Notes: a model not told the origin generated them from the letters alone. A stretch of 16,724 nt of DNA from DAOTUL01 sp034437435 (GCA_964417785.1 CAYQJO010000083.1:1-16724), one strand, 5' to 3'; positions 1 through 7,253 are shown, counted from the first letter of the stretch. Numbers and translations are program-made.

Positions 1-240
1 CAGCCACAAGCGCTTCTGTTGTGACGGCAGTTGGCTCTTCCGTTTCCACCACAGCAGCTTCTGTCGTTGCGGCAGCTACCGTCGACTCTTCCGTTTCAGC
101 CACAAGCGCTTCTGTTGTGACGGCAGTTGGCTCTTCCGTTTCCACCACAGCGGCTTCTGTTGTGACGGCAGTTGGCTCTTCCGTTTCCACCACAGCAGCT
201 TCTGTCGTTGCGGCAGCTACCGTCGGCTCTTCCGTTCCCA
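1..240 (-). repeat. In-frame tandem coding repeats of 45 and 51 nt
   Basis: The tail of the membrane protein is built from alternating 15-codon and 17-codon units with consensus ETEEPTAVTTEA(A/L)V(V/A) and ETEEPTVAAATTEAAVV. At DNA level, bases 12-84 match bases 153-225 perfectly (73 nt), followed by a single mismatch and ten more matches. Bases 1-55 match 97-151. The spacings are 96 and 141 nt, both multiples of three. This points to recent expansion by slippage or unequal recombination. The array continues past the left edge, so its copy number is unknown. Confidence 0.85.
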
Positions 241-664
241 TCGCTACCGCTTCAGTTGTCGCCGCAGCAACAACGGTTGTTGGTGTAGGTTCCTCATCGT
301 CATCATCGCCACCCGACTGCCCCAGTACCGCAAACACCAGGACAATCAAGAGAACAATCACAACAATGGCGACTAATGGTAGCCAGCGCCGCGAATTCTG
401 CTGCTCTCTTTCTTCGACCGGTATGTCGTCATCCAAAGCGATATTTTGTACACCAGGATAATCGGGATTTAGCCTGGATACATTTTGCAGCGCACGGCGA
501 CCCTCATCCGGGTCTTCGACGGCATGGGAATATACCCACCAGACATCGGGATTATCCGGATGTGCATCCAGGAGCGGCTCCAAAATCTCGCGGGCATCCT
601 CAAATTGTCCATCTTCTATGAGTTCGTGAGCTTGCGCTAATGCTTGATCCAGTTCGTCGCTCAT
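1..664 (-). CDS. TPR-like single-pass membrane protein with Thr/Glu-rich repeat tail (3' end off window)
   Basis: The reading frame starts at the ATG at 664-662 and stays open to the left edge, giving 221 codons with no stop. Residues about 1-75 are helical and acidic and resemble one or two TPR units (ALAQAHELIEDGQFEDAREI, then a second helix pair ending in LNPDYPG). Residues 76-93 are charged and end in RRW. Residues 94-114 form one strongly hydrophobic membrane segment. A run of four aspartates (120-123) follows, then a Thr/Glu/Ala/Val-rich tail in units of 15 or 17 residues that begin ETEEPT. The start is supported by GGAG at 675-678, ten bases upstream. The topology is inferred to be N-in, with the tail outside. 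Function is unknown; proteins of this layout are common in Chloroflexota. The plus-strand frame over the same repeats is a shadow. TPR assignment is moderate, gene reality is high. Confidence 0.8.
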   Translation of the reverse strand, partial: MSDELDQALAQAHELIEDGQFEDAREILEPLLDAHPDNPDVWWVYSHAVEDPDEGRRALQNVSRLNPDYPGVQNIALDDDIPVEEREQQNSRRWLPLVAIVVIVLLIVLVFAVLGQSGGDDDDEEPTPTTVVAAATTEAVAMGTEEPTVAAATTEAAVVETEEPTAVTTEAAVVETEEPTAVTTEALVAETEESTVAAATTEAAVVETEEPTAVTTEALVA

Positions 665-682
665 GCGCCTGTTTCTCCAACT

Positions 683-700
683 TTAGCGTTGCCTATAATA
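683..700 (-). promoter_or_regulatory. Possible -10 region for the TPR-like membrane protein gene
   Basis: On the minus strand, between the tRNA terminator and the ATG at 664, there is an AT-rich block reading TTATATTATAG, with TATATT or TATTAT as candidate -10 hexamers. I see no convincing -35 hexamer at the right distance. The candidate rests on position and AT content only. Confidence 0.3.
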
Positions 701-742
701 TAACGCAGTTTACATCCATCCCGAAATTGTCGCAACTGGATC

Positions 743-766
743 AAAAAACCTGCTTCAAACAGCAGG
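743..766 (-). terminator. Intrinsic terminator of the tRNA-Leu gene
   Basis: Read on the minus strand, a 6-bp perfect stem (CCTGCT / AGCAGG) encloses a 6-nt loop and is followed directly by six T residues. It begins 5 bases past the tRNA 3' end, so the tRNA should be a single-gene transcript separated from the membrane-protein gene downstream. Confidence 0.8.
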
Positions 767-771
767 CTTGT

Positions 772-853
772 TGCCCTGGAGAGGACTTGAACCTCCACCC
801 CGTAAAGGACACGGCCCTCAACCGTGCGCGTCTACCGATTCCGCCACCAGGGC
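772..853 (-). tRNA. tRNA-Leu (anticodon GAG)
   Basis: An 82-nt class II tRNA folds fully. The 7-bp acceptor stem is GCCCTGG with CCAGGGC. The D arm holds GGTAGA. The anticodon stem CACGG/CCGTG closes the loop TTGAGGG, with anticodon GAG (plus-strand bases 817-819). There is a 13-nt variable region, a T arm with loop TTCAAGT closed by GGAGG/CCTCT (one G-U pair), and discriminator A. The long variable region, A73 and anticodon all agree with leucine, reading CUC and CUU codons. The 3' CCA is not encoded (the bases after A73 read ACA), so it must be added by a nucleotidyltransferase. It has its own promoter and terminator. Confidence 0.97.
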
Positions 854-865
854 ATAGTGATTATC

Positions 866-893
866 ATTATACGAAAACCCCTATCTGTGTCAA
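866..893 (-). promoter_or_regulatory. Consensus sigma-70 promoter of tRNA-Leu
   Basis: On the minus strand, a perfect -35 TTGACA (893-888) and a perfect -10 TATAAT (871-866) are separated by 16 nt. The -10 lies 12 bases upstream of the mature tRNA 5' end at 853, so the 5' leader would be only a few nucleotides long. Twelve of twelve consensus bases in front of a tRNA is strong evidence for a highly active housekeeping promoter. Confidence 0.9.
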
Positions 894-909
894 TCCTTTT
901 AACAATCGT

Positions 910-937
910 TTGTTTTCTATACAATGAGTATGATAAT
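910..937 (+). promoter_or_regulatory. Candidate promoter of the plsX operon
   Basis: TTGTTT at 910-915 and GATAAT at 932-937 are 16 nt apart. The -10 matches five of six consensus bases; the -35 matches only the TTG half. Transcription would start near 944, about 18 nt before the plsX ATG, with GAGG at 947-950 as ribosome binding site. It is divergent from the tRNA promoter, with the two -35 elements 16 nt apart. TACAAT at 920-925 is an alternative -10. Confidence 0.4.
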
Positions 938-961
938 CTCAACGCTGAGGATGGGTCGAGT

Positions 962-1966
962 ATGCGTATTGTAGTGGATGCTATGGGGTCTGATGAAAGA
1001 CCTGTACCCGATGTCGCGGGCGCAGTGGGGGCTGCTCGGCTAACGGATGACACAATTGTCCTGGTGGGCGACGAGATGCTTATTCGGCAGGAGTTGACCA
1101 AACATCAAACATCGGACTTGTCACTCGAAATCGTCCACACCGATCAGGCAATTGAGATGAAAGATAAGCCCGGTGATGTATTGAAGGAAAAGACTCGCTC
1201 ATCATTGCATCTGGGTATCAAGATGATTAAGGATGGAACCGGCGATGCTTTTGTAACAGCGGGCAACACCGGTGCCACCCATGTAATCGCAACTTACATG
1301 TTGGGCCGCATTCCCGGCATTCGTCGTTCTGCTTTGAGCGCGATCTTTCCGGTAAATATGCGCCCTGTGATCTTTTTAGACATCGGTGCAAATGTCGATT
1401 GCAAACCCGAATGGCTGGCCCATTTCGCCTTGATGGGCAGCAATTACGCCCGCAAAGCCCTCGGACTGGAACAACCCTGCGTTGCTCTGCTGTCCAATGG
1501 TGAAGAAGAAGGTAAGGGAACACGTCTCCTACGCGATGCGGGGACCCTGCTGCGTACTTTGCCAATCAATTATATCGGCAATGTTGAGCCGAAAGATATG
1601 CTGACTAATTCAGTCGATGTAGTCATCTCAGATGGTTTTACTGGCAACATCTTTATGAAGACATTTGAAGCGTCTGTTCGCTATTTCACTGGTATGATCC
1701 GGGAAGAGCTGCGAGCAAACGTCGTGACAAGTCTGGGTGGATTACTGGCAAAGCCCGCGTTTGACCGTGTGCGTAAGCGGACCGACACCGCCGAGATAGG
1801 CGGTGCGCCCTTGCTGGGTGTTAACGGCGTTGTCATCATCGGGCATGGTGGATCGAATGCACAGGCGGTTCAAAATGCCATACTTCAGGCCAAACAGGCC
1901 GTTGTCGGACGCTTTATTGATGCCATACGCGATGACCTCATCCGCCTTGAAGCCATCGGAGATTAG
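962..1966 (+). CDS. plsX: Phosphate acyltransferase PlsX
   Basis: PlsX makes acyl-phosphate from acyl-ACP and inorganic phosphate, the substrate of the PlsY glycerol-3-phosphate acyltransferase. It commits fatty acids to phospholipid and is a peripheral membrane enzyme. The 334-residue product has the family length and its motifs in order: DAMGSD (7-12), AGNTGA (100-105), DIGAN (140-144), EEEGKG (181-186), SDGFTGN (223-229), GGAPLLG (280-286) and GHGGS (294-298). The start at 962 gives the standard N-terminus MRIVVDAMGSD with GAGG eleven bases upstream. The same frame opens further upstream, but those residues lie in the tRNA and its promoter and are not PlsX-like. It is first in a six-gene operon; fabF follows after one base. 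Confidence 0.97.
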   Translation: MRIVVDAMGSDERPVPDVAGAVGAARLTDDTIVLVGDEMLIRQELTKHQTSDLSLEIVHTDQAIEMKDKPGDVLKEKTRSSLHLGIKMIKDGTGDAFVTAGNTGATHVIATYMLGRIPGIRRSALSAIFPVNMRPVIFLDIGANVDCKPEWLAHFALMGSNYARKALGLEQPCVALLSNGEEEGKGTRLLRDAGTLLRTLPINYIGNVEPKDMLTNSVDVVISDGFTGNIFMKTFEASVRYFTGMIREELRANVVTSLGGLLAKPAFDRVRKRTDTAEIGGAPLLGVNGVVIIGHGGSNAQAVQNAILQAKQAVVGRFIDAIRDDLIRLEAIGD

Positions 1967-1967
1967 T

Positions 1968-3230
1968 ATGGAACTTCTGAGAAGTGGCCGACCCCGAGTT
2001 GTGATAACGGGATTGGGGGCCGTGACTTCGTTGGGTCACGCTGAGGGACTCTGGCACAATCTGGTGAACGGTGTGTCGGGTATCCGCCGCCTGGAAACAA
2101 TCGAAACCGCTCATGTGCCGGTTAAAATCGGCGGTGAAGTGCGGGGCTTCGATCCTATCCAGTTTATTGAACGCAAGGAAGCCCGGCGCATGGGGCGGGC
2201 TTCTCAGTTCGCTGTGGCATCTGCCAGCATGGCAATTGAGGATGCCGGACTGACCATCGGAGAGATCGAGCGTGAGGGGGTGCGCGTCGGTGTCAGTATG
2301 GGGACGTCGTTGGGGTCCCACGAGATGTCGGAACAGGCGACCTATAAGTATAAAATCACCAACTATCGTAAACCCAATCCCCTGTCTCTGATTAACGCCT
2401 TGCCCAACATGCCCGCTCACTATATCAGTCGGCTTTTCCGGACATTAGGGCCACTTATCACATCGTCAACCGCCTGTGCTGCCGGAACTCAAGCTGTCGG
2501 TGAAGGAGCTGACCTCATTCGCATGGGGCGTGCCGATATGGTAATTGCTGGTGGTGTAGAGGCGATCCTTCAGGACTACACGATTGCTGGATTTGAAGCG
2601 ATGACCGCGCTGGCAACTGAGTACAACGACAATCCAGCGCTCGCCAGCCGGCCTTTTGATATGAACCGCACGGGTTTTGTTTTTAGCGAGGGTTGCGCGG
2701 TTGTCGTTCTTGAAAGCCTGTCGCACGCACGCCAACGCAACGCCCGTATATATGCTGAGGTGATGGGCTATGCCTCATCTTCCGACGCCTATCATGTCGC
2801 AGCCGTTGACCCGGAAGGGCATGGTGCGGCGCGGGCTATGCAGTGGGCGCTCGATGATTCTCATCTGGCGGCTGAGGATGTGGATTATATCAATGCGCAC
2901 GGCACATCCACCCAGGCCAACGATCTCATGGAGACGGTGGCAATCAAGCGCGTGTTTGGTGATCACGCTTACAACGTCATGATTAGCTCGACAAAGAGCA
3001 TGTTAGGTCATGCATTGGGTGGGTCGGGTGCGATTGAAGCCTTGATCTGTGCCAGAAGCATGATCGAAAAAACCATTGCACCGACAATCAACCTGGATAC
3101 CCCTGATCCGGATTGTGATCTGGATTACACGCCCCACACCGCTCGCCGTGTGAAGACGCTTCAACATATCATGTCCAACAGCTTTGGTCTGGGCGGGCAG
3201 AACGCATCAATTGTTTTTGGAGCTTTATAG
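1968..3230 (+). CDS. fabF: 3-oxoacyl-[acyl-carrier-protein] synthase II (FabF)
   Basis: FabF carries out the condensation step of fatty-acid elongation, joining malonyl-ACP to acyl-ACP in the cytosol. The 420-residue product has the full Cys-His-His site of the KASI/II family: Cys170 in STACAAGTQ, His311 in NAHGTSTQAND and His348 in SMLGHALGGSG, with the conserved Lys343 just before. The glycine-rich C-terminal FGLGGQNASIVF is present. The start at 1968 gives the usual beginning RVVITGLGAVTSLG about ten residues in, and GGAG at 1958-1961 sits six bases upstream. Longer in-frame starts reach back into plsX and add unrelated residues. FabB is the main alternative, but the length and sequence favour FabF. 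Placement behind plsX fits a shared role in lipid synthesis. Confidence 0.95.
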   Translation: MELLRSGRPRVVITGLGAVTSLGHAEGLWHNLVNGVSGIRRLETIETAHVPVKIGGEVRGFDPIQFIERKEARRMGRASQFAVASASMAIEDAGLTIGEIEREGVRVGVSMGTSLGSHEMSEQATYKYKITNYRKPNPLSLINALPNMPAHYISRLFRTLGPLITSSTACAAGTQAVGEGADLIRMGRADMVIAGGVEAILQDYTIAGFEAMTALATEYNDNPALASRPFDMNRTGFVFSEGCAVVVLESLSHARQRNARIYAEVMGYASSSDAYHVAAVDPEGHGAARAMQWALDDSHLAAEDVDYINAHGTSTQANDLMETVAIKRVFGDHAYNVMISSTKSMLGHALGGSGAIEALICARSMIEKTIAPTINLDTPDPDCDLDYTPHTARRVKTLQHIMSNSFGLGGQNASIVFGAL

Positions 3231-3232
3231 TT

Positions 3233-4546
3233 ATGACTGTCGTTAAAGTCATCGGTGGTGGTCTGGCGGGTTCGGAAGCCGCCTGGCAACTGGCCGAACG
3301 AGGTATGGATGTCCAACTCTACGAGATGCGTCCGGTTAAGCAGACTGGCGCACATGTATCCGACCGTCTCGCGGAACTGGTTTGCAGCAACTCGTTGGGG
3401 TCACGACTGGTGGATCGTGCCACCGGATTGTTACAACATGAACTGCATCTGCTTAATTCTAAACTGATGGCCTGCGCCCAGGATGCAGCCGTACCGGCTG
3501 GTGGCGCACTGGCAGTGGACCGTGTTGCATTCGCTGAGATTGTCACCGAAGCAATACACCAGCACCCACGCATTACCCTCATCCGTGAGGAAGTGAGGAC
3601 GATACCGGATGACCCAACCATCATCGCCACTGGCCCATTGACCTCAATCACCCTCTCAGAAAACATTGCACGACTGACTGGCGAGGATTATCTTTATTTC
3701 TACGACGCGCTCTCGCCCATTGTGACGCTCGAAAGCATCAACATGGACGTTGCGTTCCGCGCCAGCCGTTACGGACGGGGTGAGGACGAATCCGGCGACT
3801 ACATCAACTGCCCGATGAACGAAGCTGAGTATACTCGCTTTGTCGAGGCTGTGCGCGAAGCCGAGACTATCGAACTGCGCGATTTCGAGCGCGATGACCC
3901 GAATTTCTTCGAGGGGTGTGTCCCCATCGAACAGCTTGCCCGACGTGGTGATGATACCCTTGCCTACGGCCCGATGCGCCCCGTTGGTTTGCGTGATCCT
4001 CGCACCGGCAAACGCCCACATGCGATTGTCCAGTTGCGACAGGATAACCTTGCCGGAACATTGTATAATCTGGTTGGTTTTCAGACCAATATCCGTTGGG
4101 GTGAGCAAAAGGAAATTCTACGCCTGATACCGGGTCTGGAAAACGCGCAATTCGTTCGTATGGGACAGATGCACCGCAACACCTTTATCAATTCGCCGGT
4201 CCTGCTGGACATGACCATGCAGTTCCGGCAGCGCGATAATCTGTTCTTTGCCGGACAAATCACCGGCGTCGAAGGCTATGTTGGCAATGTGGCAACTGGT
4301 CTGGTTGCCGCGGTTAATCTGGCACGTCACCTGGAAGGTAAATCCCCCTGGATTCTGCCACCAACAACCATGCTGGGGGCGCTCTGCCATTATGTAGCGA
4401 ATGCCGACCCGGCTTATTTTCAACCCATGAAAGCGAATTTTGGTATTCTGCCGGACTTGCAGCCGCATGTGAAGAACAAACGTGAGCGATACAAAGCTTA
4501 TGCCGAACGTGCACTGCGAGATTTAGAACAAGCAAGGATAAACTAA
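3233..4546 (+). CDS. trmFO: FADH2- and folate-dependent tRNA (uracil-54-C5)-methyltransferase TrmFO
   Basis: TrmFO uses 5,10-methylenetetrahydrofolate and reduced flavin to methylate U54 in the T-loop of tRNAs. The 437-residue product starts with the FAD dinucleotide-binding fold (GGGLAGSEAAWQLA, residues 8-21, and the strand ending YEMRP). Cys51 in ELVCSNS and Cys228 in FEGCVP match the two catalytic cysteines known in the family. The C-terminal half holds GQMHRNTFINSP and the second flavin-contact segment FFAGQITGVEGYVGN. The start follows the fabF stop by two bases, with GGAG at 3219-3222. The stop overlaps the next ATG by one base. The product was formerly annotated as Gid or GidA-like; length and both cysteines separate it from MnmG. 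The role in this operon is translation-related housekeeping. Confidence 0.97.
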   Translation: MTVVKVIGGGLAGSEAAWQLAERGMDVQLYEMRPVKQTGAHVSDRLAELVCSNSLGSRLVDRATGLLQHELHLLNSKLMACAQDAAVPAGGALAVDRVAFAEIVTEAIHQHPRITLIREEVRTIPDDPTIIATGPLTSITLSENIARLTGEDYLYFYDALSPIVTLESINMDVAFRASRYGRGEDESGDYINCPMNEAEYTRFVEAVREAETIELRDFERDDPNFFEGCVPIEQLARRGDDTLAYGPMRPVGLRDPRTGKRPHAIVQLRQDNLAGTLYNLVGFQTNIRWGEQKEILRLIPGLENAQFVRMGQMHRNTFINSPVLLDMTMQFRQRDNLFFAGQITGVEGYVGNVATGLVAAVNLARHLEGKSPWILPPTTMLGALCHYVANADPAYFQPMKANFGILPDLQPHVKNKRERYKAYAERALRDLEQARIN

Positions 4547-5706
4547 TGCCGTCCCGCTCTCAAAGACTGGATAATTTACCGCCGTATATCTTTTCTGTCA
4601 TCAATGATCGTCTGCGTACTCTGCAAGCCGAGGGAGCCAGAATCATCCGTCTGGATATTGGCAACCCTGACCTGCCCCCGCCCGATGCCGTGATTGAGGC
4701 GCTCTCACAATCGGCCCGCAACCCCGACAATCACGGCTATACGGGCTATCGTGGTACAGCCGATTTCCGGCAGGCCGTCGCGGAATATGTGGAGAATCGT
4801 TTCGACTTGACAGTCAATCCCGATACTGAGGTGCTGCCAGTCATCGGTAGCAAGGAGGGAATTGTCAATTTATCGTTGGCCTATCTGGGACCAGGAGACG
4901 CTGCACTGGTGCCAGATATTGGCTACCCCGCCTACTCCATGGGGACATTGTTAGCTGGCGGTGAGGTGATCTGGATACCGCTGCGAGCAGAGAACGACTT
5001 TCAGCCCGACGTGTCTGGCATATCCTCAGATGTGTTGGCCCGTGCCAAGCTGATATGGGTCAACTATCCCAATAATCCGACCGGTGCCGTTGTTGACAGA
5101 ACCGTTTACCAACATCTCGCCGAGTTCTGCGCTGAACATGACATTCTGCTGGTATCGGACAATCCCTATCTCGATGTCGTGTTCGATGGTATACAGGCTG
5201 GCAGCGCTCTTCAGGCATCGAAGCAAAATGTGCTGGAATTCCTGTCATTTTCCAAGAGTTATAACATGGCTGGCTGGCGACTGGGCGCAGCAATCGGTGA
5301 TTCCGACGCCATCCGCAACCTGCTTCATGTCAAGAGCAATATGGATAGCGGTCATTTCAAAGCTATTTATGACGCCGGTATTGTCGCTCTCAAGACACCG
5401 CAGGCGTGGATTGACGCCCGCAATCAACATTACCAGGAGCGTCGGAATCGGATGCTCGCGACACTGCCGGAAATTGGTTTATCGGCGAAGCCATCCCAGG
5501 GATCATTGTATGTCTGGGCCACGCCTACAGATTATCCGGTTCTGGACTATATCGAGCAGGCACTTCTGAACGCACATGTCTCCATTGCGCCGGGCGAAGC
5601 TTATGGACCTGGCGGTGAGAACTATATGCGTCTCAGCATCGCTGTGCCAGATGACCAGCTTGATGAGGCCCTTGATCGCCTGAAAAAATGGTACAGTAAA
5701 TTATGA
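4546..5706 (+). CDS. dapL: Class I/II PLP aminotransferase, probable LL-diaminopimelate aminotransferase
   Basis: A fold-type I PLP aminotransferase of 386 residues. The PLP-binding lysine is Lys237 in SFSKSYNMAGWR. Asn177 lies in NYPNNPTG, Asp205 in SDNPYLD, and the substrate carboxylate-binding Arg362 in YMRLSI. The N-terminal RLDNLPPYIF, the GSKEG at 101-105 and KSNMDSGHF at 263-271 resemble the short bacterial DapL enzymes, which convert tetrahydrodipicolinate directly to LL-diaminopimelate for lysine and peptidoglycan. No other dap gene is in the window, so the substrate is inferred and a different amino acid is possible. The ATG overlaps the trmFO stop (TAATG), with AAGG at 4534-4537 as binding site. 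The stop overlaps the hflX start (ATGA). Family assignment is firm; the dapL symbol is moderate. Confidence 0.75.
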   Translation: MPSRSQRLDNLPPYIFSVINDRLRTLQAEGARIIRLDIGNPDLPPPDAVIEALSQSARNPDNHGYTGYRGTADFRQAVAEYVENRFDLTVNPDTEVLPVIGSKEGIVNLSLAYLGPGDAALVPDIGYPAYSMGTLLAGGEVIWIPLRAENDFQPDVSGISSDVLARAKLIWVNYPNNPTGAVVDRTVYQHLAEFCAEHDILLVSDNPYLDVVFDGIQAGSALQASKQNVLEFLSFSKSYNMAGWRLGAAIGDSDAIRNLLHVKSNMDSGHFKAIYDAGIVALKTPQAWIDARNQHYQERRNRMLATLPEIGLSAKPSQGSLYVWATPTDYPVLDYIEQALLNAHVSIAPGEAYGPGGENYMRLSIAVPDDQLDEALDRLKKWYSKL

Positions 5707-7001
5707 CTAAATTTTATGTGTCTGAACCACCGATTGAGCGAGCCTATCTGGTAGGGCTGCAAATCCGAGGTAGCAATCCACTGTTAGGAGTCAAAGACTC
5801 GCTGGATGAGCTGGAGTTGTTGGCCGATACCGCTGGAATGGAGATCGTCGGACGGACCAGTCAGATGGTGCAGCGAATTGATCCAGCGACCTTTGTCGGC
5901 TCAGGCAAAGCTGTGGAGATCCGCGAAAGTGTAACGGCCCTGGAAGCCAAAGTGGTTGTCTTTGACGATGAGCTTTCGCCGCGCCACCAGCGTGAACTGG
6001 AAAAGCTCATGGGCGAAGAGATTAAGGTGTTGGACCGCTCCGCGCTGATTTTGGACATTTTCGCCCAACATGCCGACACCCGCGAAGGTGCTTTGCAGGT
6101 CGAACTGGCGCAGTACGAATACCGCTTGCCCCGCCCCCCCCGCCAATGGACCCATCTCGCTCGTCAAGCCGGTGGTGCTGGCTCAGCGACGGGTGTGGGA
6201 CTACGTGGCCCCGGCGAGACACAGCTAGAGGTGGACCGGCGAGAGATCGGACGGCGTATCGCCAGGCTGAAAGAGGAACTGGCTCATGTGTCGGAACATC
6301 GGGGACGCCATCGCAGCCAGCGTGTCCGCTCTGGTGTTCCGGTGGTCGCGCTGGTCGGATATACGAATGCGGGCAAATCAACATTGATGCGGGCGCTCTC
6401 TGGTGCAAAGGTCTACATCGCCGATCAGCTATTCGCCACGTTGGACCCGACGACCCGACGAATCGAACTGCCGTCCAGTCGCCAGGTACTCGTGACCGAT
6501 ACCGTTGGTTTTATCCAGAAGCTGCCCACCACGTTAATTGCAGCCTTCCGGGCCACATTGGAGGAAATCAACGAGGCCGACTTGCTGCTGCATGTCGTCG
6601 ATATTTCCCACCCAAATCATCGCCAGCAGATCGAAGCCGTTGAGGATACACTGGCCGAGATTGATGTCCCGCCCATACCGCGTATTCTGGTTTGGAACAA
6701 GATCGACCAGTGGGATGGTGAGGAACAGCCACATATCGAGGGCTACGACGAAGAGATTTTTGTCTCTGCGGTGCAGAGAGACGGTATTGAAGATTTGGCC
6801 GAAGCAATTGAGCGTGTCCTGACCGCCCAGCTGAAGCCAATCCGTCTCCTGGTCCCTTACGAGCGCGGTGACGTGGTTGCGAATTTGTTCGCTTCAGCTA
6901 CAGTGGAAGACCAGCAACATACCGAAGACGGAGTTTTGCTGACCGTACAAATGCCGCCGGTGATCTCTGCCCGATATGAAAAATATCGCTTGTTGGAGTG
7001 A
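5703..7001 (+). CDS. hflX: GTPase HflX
   Basis: HflX binds the 50S subunit and splits stalled or heat-damaged ribosomes; it belongs to the Obg-HflX group of translation GTPases. The 432-residue product has an N-terminal HflX domain (about 15-125, with GSGKAVEI and DDELSPRHQRELE), the linker motif GLRGPGETQLE at 166-176, a coiled-coil-like basic helix to about 205, and the GTPase domain. G1 is GYTNAGKST (219-227), G3 is DTVGF (266-270), G4 is NKID (332-335) and G5 is SA (355-356). FATLDPTTR (244-252) is the family G2/switch I region. The ATG overlaps the upstream stop as ATGA and no strong Shine-Dalgarno sequence is visible, which suggests translational coupling. A run of eight cytosines at 6134-6141 lies in the frame without breaking it. 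Confidence 0.96.
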   Translation: MTKFYVSEPPIERAYLVGLQIRGSNPLLGVKDSLDELELLADTAGMEIVGRTSQMVQRIDPATFVGSGKAVEIRESVTALEAKVVVFDDELSPRHQRELEKLMGEEIKVLDRSALILDIFAQHADTREGALQVELAQYEYRLPRPPRQWTHLARQAGGAGSATGVGLRGPGETQLEVDRREIGRRIARLKEELAHVSEHRGRHRSQRVRSGVPVVALVGYTNAGKSTLMRALSGAKVYIADQLFATLDPTTRRIELPSSRQVLVTDTVGFIQKLPTTLIAAFRATLEEINEADLLLHVVDISHPNHRQQIEAVEDTLAEIDVPPIPRILVWNKIDQWDGEEQPHIEGYDEEIFVSAVQRDGIEDLAEAIERVLTAQLKPIRLLVPYERGDVVANLFASATVEDQQHTEDGVLLTVQMPPVISARYEKYRLLE

Positions 7002-7007
7002 AGTCGC

Positions 7008-7253
7008 TTGAAGCGAATAGACGAGTCCAAACTACTGATCCAGTTGGTAACGCGCTTGTCTGCCCTGCTGGCACGTCAACGCGGCTTGCCAGTTGTGATA
7101 GGCATCGTTCTGGTGATTGTGAGCTTTTTACTCCAGGTTGTGGATGTCTTTGCACCGAGTCAGGTATTAAACCTGCTCGGTGTCATTGCTCAACATACCG
7201 GTATACTGATCGCCCTCATTGGCCTTGTAGTGGTGACCCCACTTGGGAAGTAA
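7008..7253 (+). CDS. Small two-helix membrane protein downstream of hflX
   Basis: This is an 81-residue protein of unknown function. The N-terminus is charged (KRIDESK), residues about 27-49 are hydrophobic (LPVVIGIVLVIVSFLL), and residues about 53-77 form a second hydrophobic segment (LLGVIAQHTGILIALIGLVV). A helical hairpin in the membrane with few residues outside is the likely shape. The start is TTG at 7008, chosen because GGAG at 6995-6998 sits nine bases upstream and the product is a sensible membrane protein. The gap from the hflX stop is six bases, so it looks like the last gene of the operon. Its last 38 nt overlap the end of the convergent propeller gene. Other plus-strand frames here show no membrane pattern. 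I do not recognise a family. Confidence 0.7.
   Translation: MKRIDESKLLIQLVTRLSALLARQRGLPVVIGIVLVIVSFLLQVVDVFAPSQVLNLLGVIAQHTGILIALIGLVVVTPLGK

Noticed and set aside
1..240. Repeat array that could suggest CRISPR
   Set aside because: Units are 45 and 51 nt in direct contact with no unique spacers, and all are multiples of three within an open coding frame.
21..461. Plus-strand open frame rich in Ser, Val, Thr and Ala
   Set aside because: It is the antisense reading of the repeat tail of the minus-strand membrane protein. The minus frame has a binding site, a TPR-like head and a membrane helix, while this one has none of these.
640..927. Plus-strand 95-codon frame
   Set aside because: It runs through the tRNA-Leu, its terminator and its promoter in antisense; chance opening.
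824..961. N-terminal extension of plsX
   Set aside because: It covers the tRNA promoter and gives a non-PlsX sequence; the ATG at 962 gives the canonical start.
1803..1967. N-terminal extension of fabF
   Set aside because: It lies inside plsX in another frame; the ATG at 1968 has a good ribosome binding site and the family N-terminus.
6121..6160. Possible frameshift in hflX at the cytosine run
   Set aside because: HflX motifs before and after the run are in the same frame, so the gene is intact.
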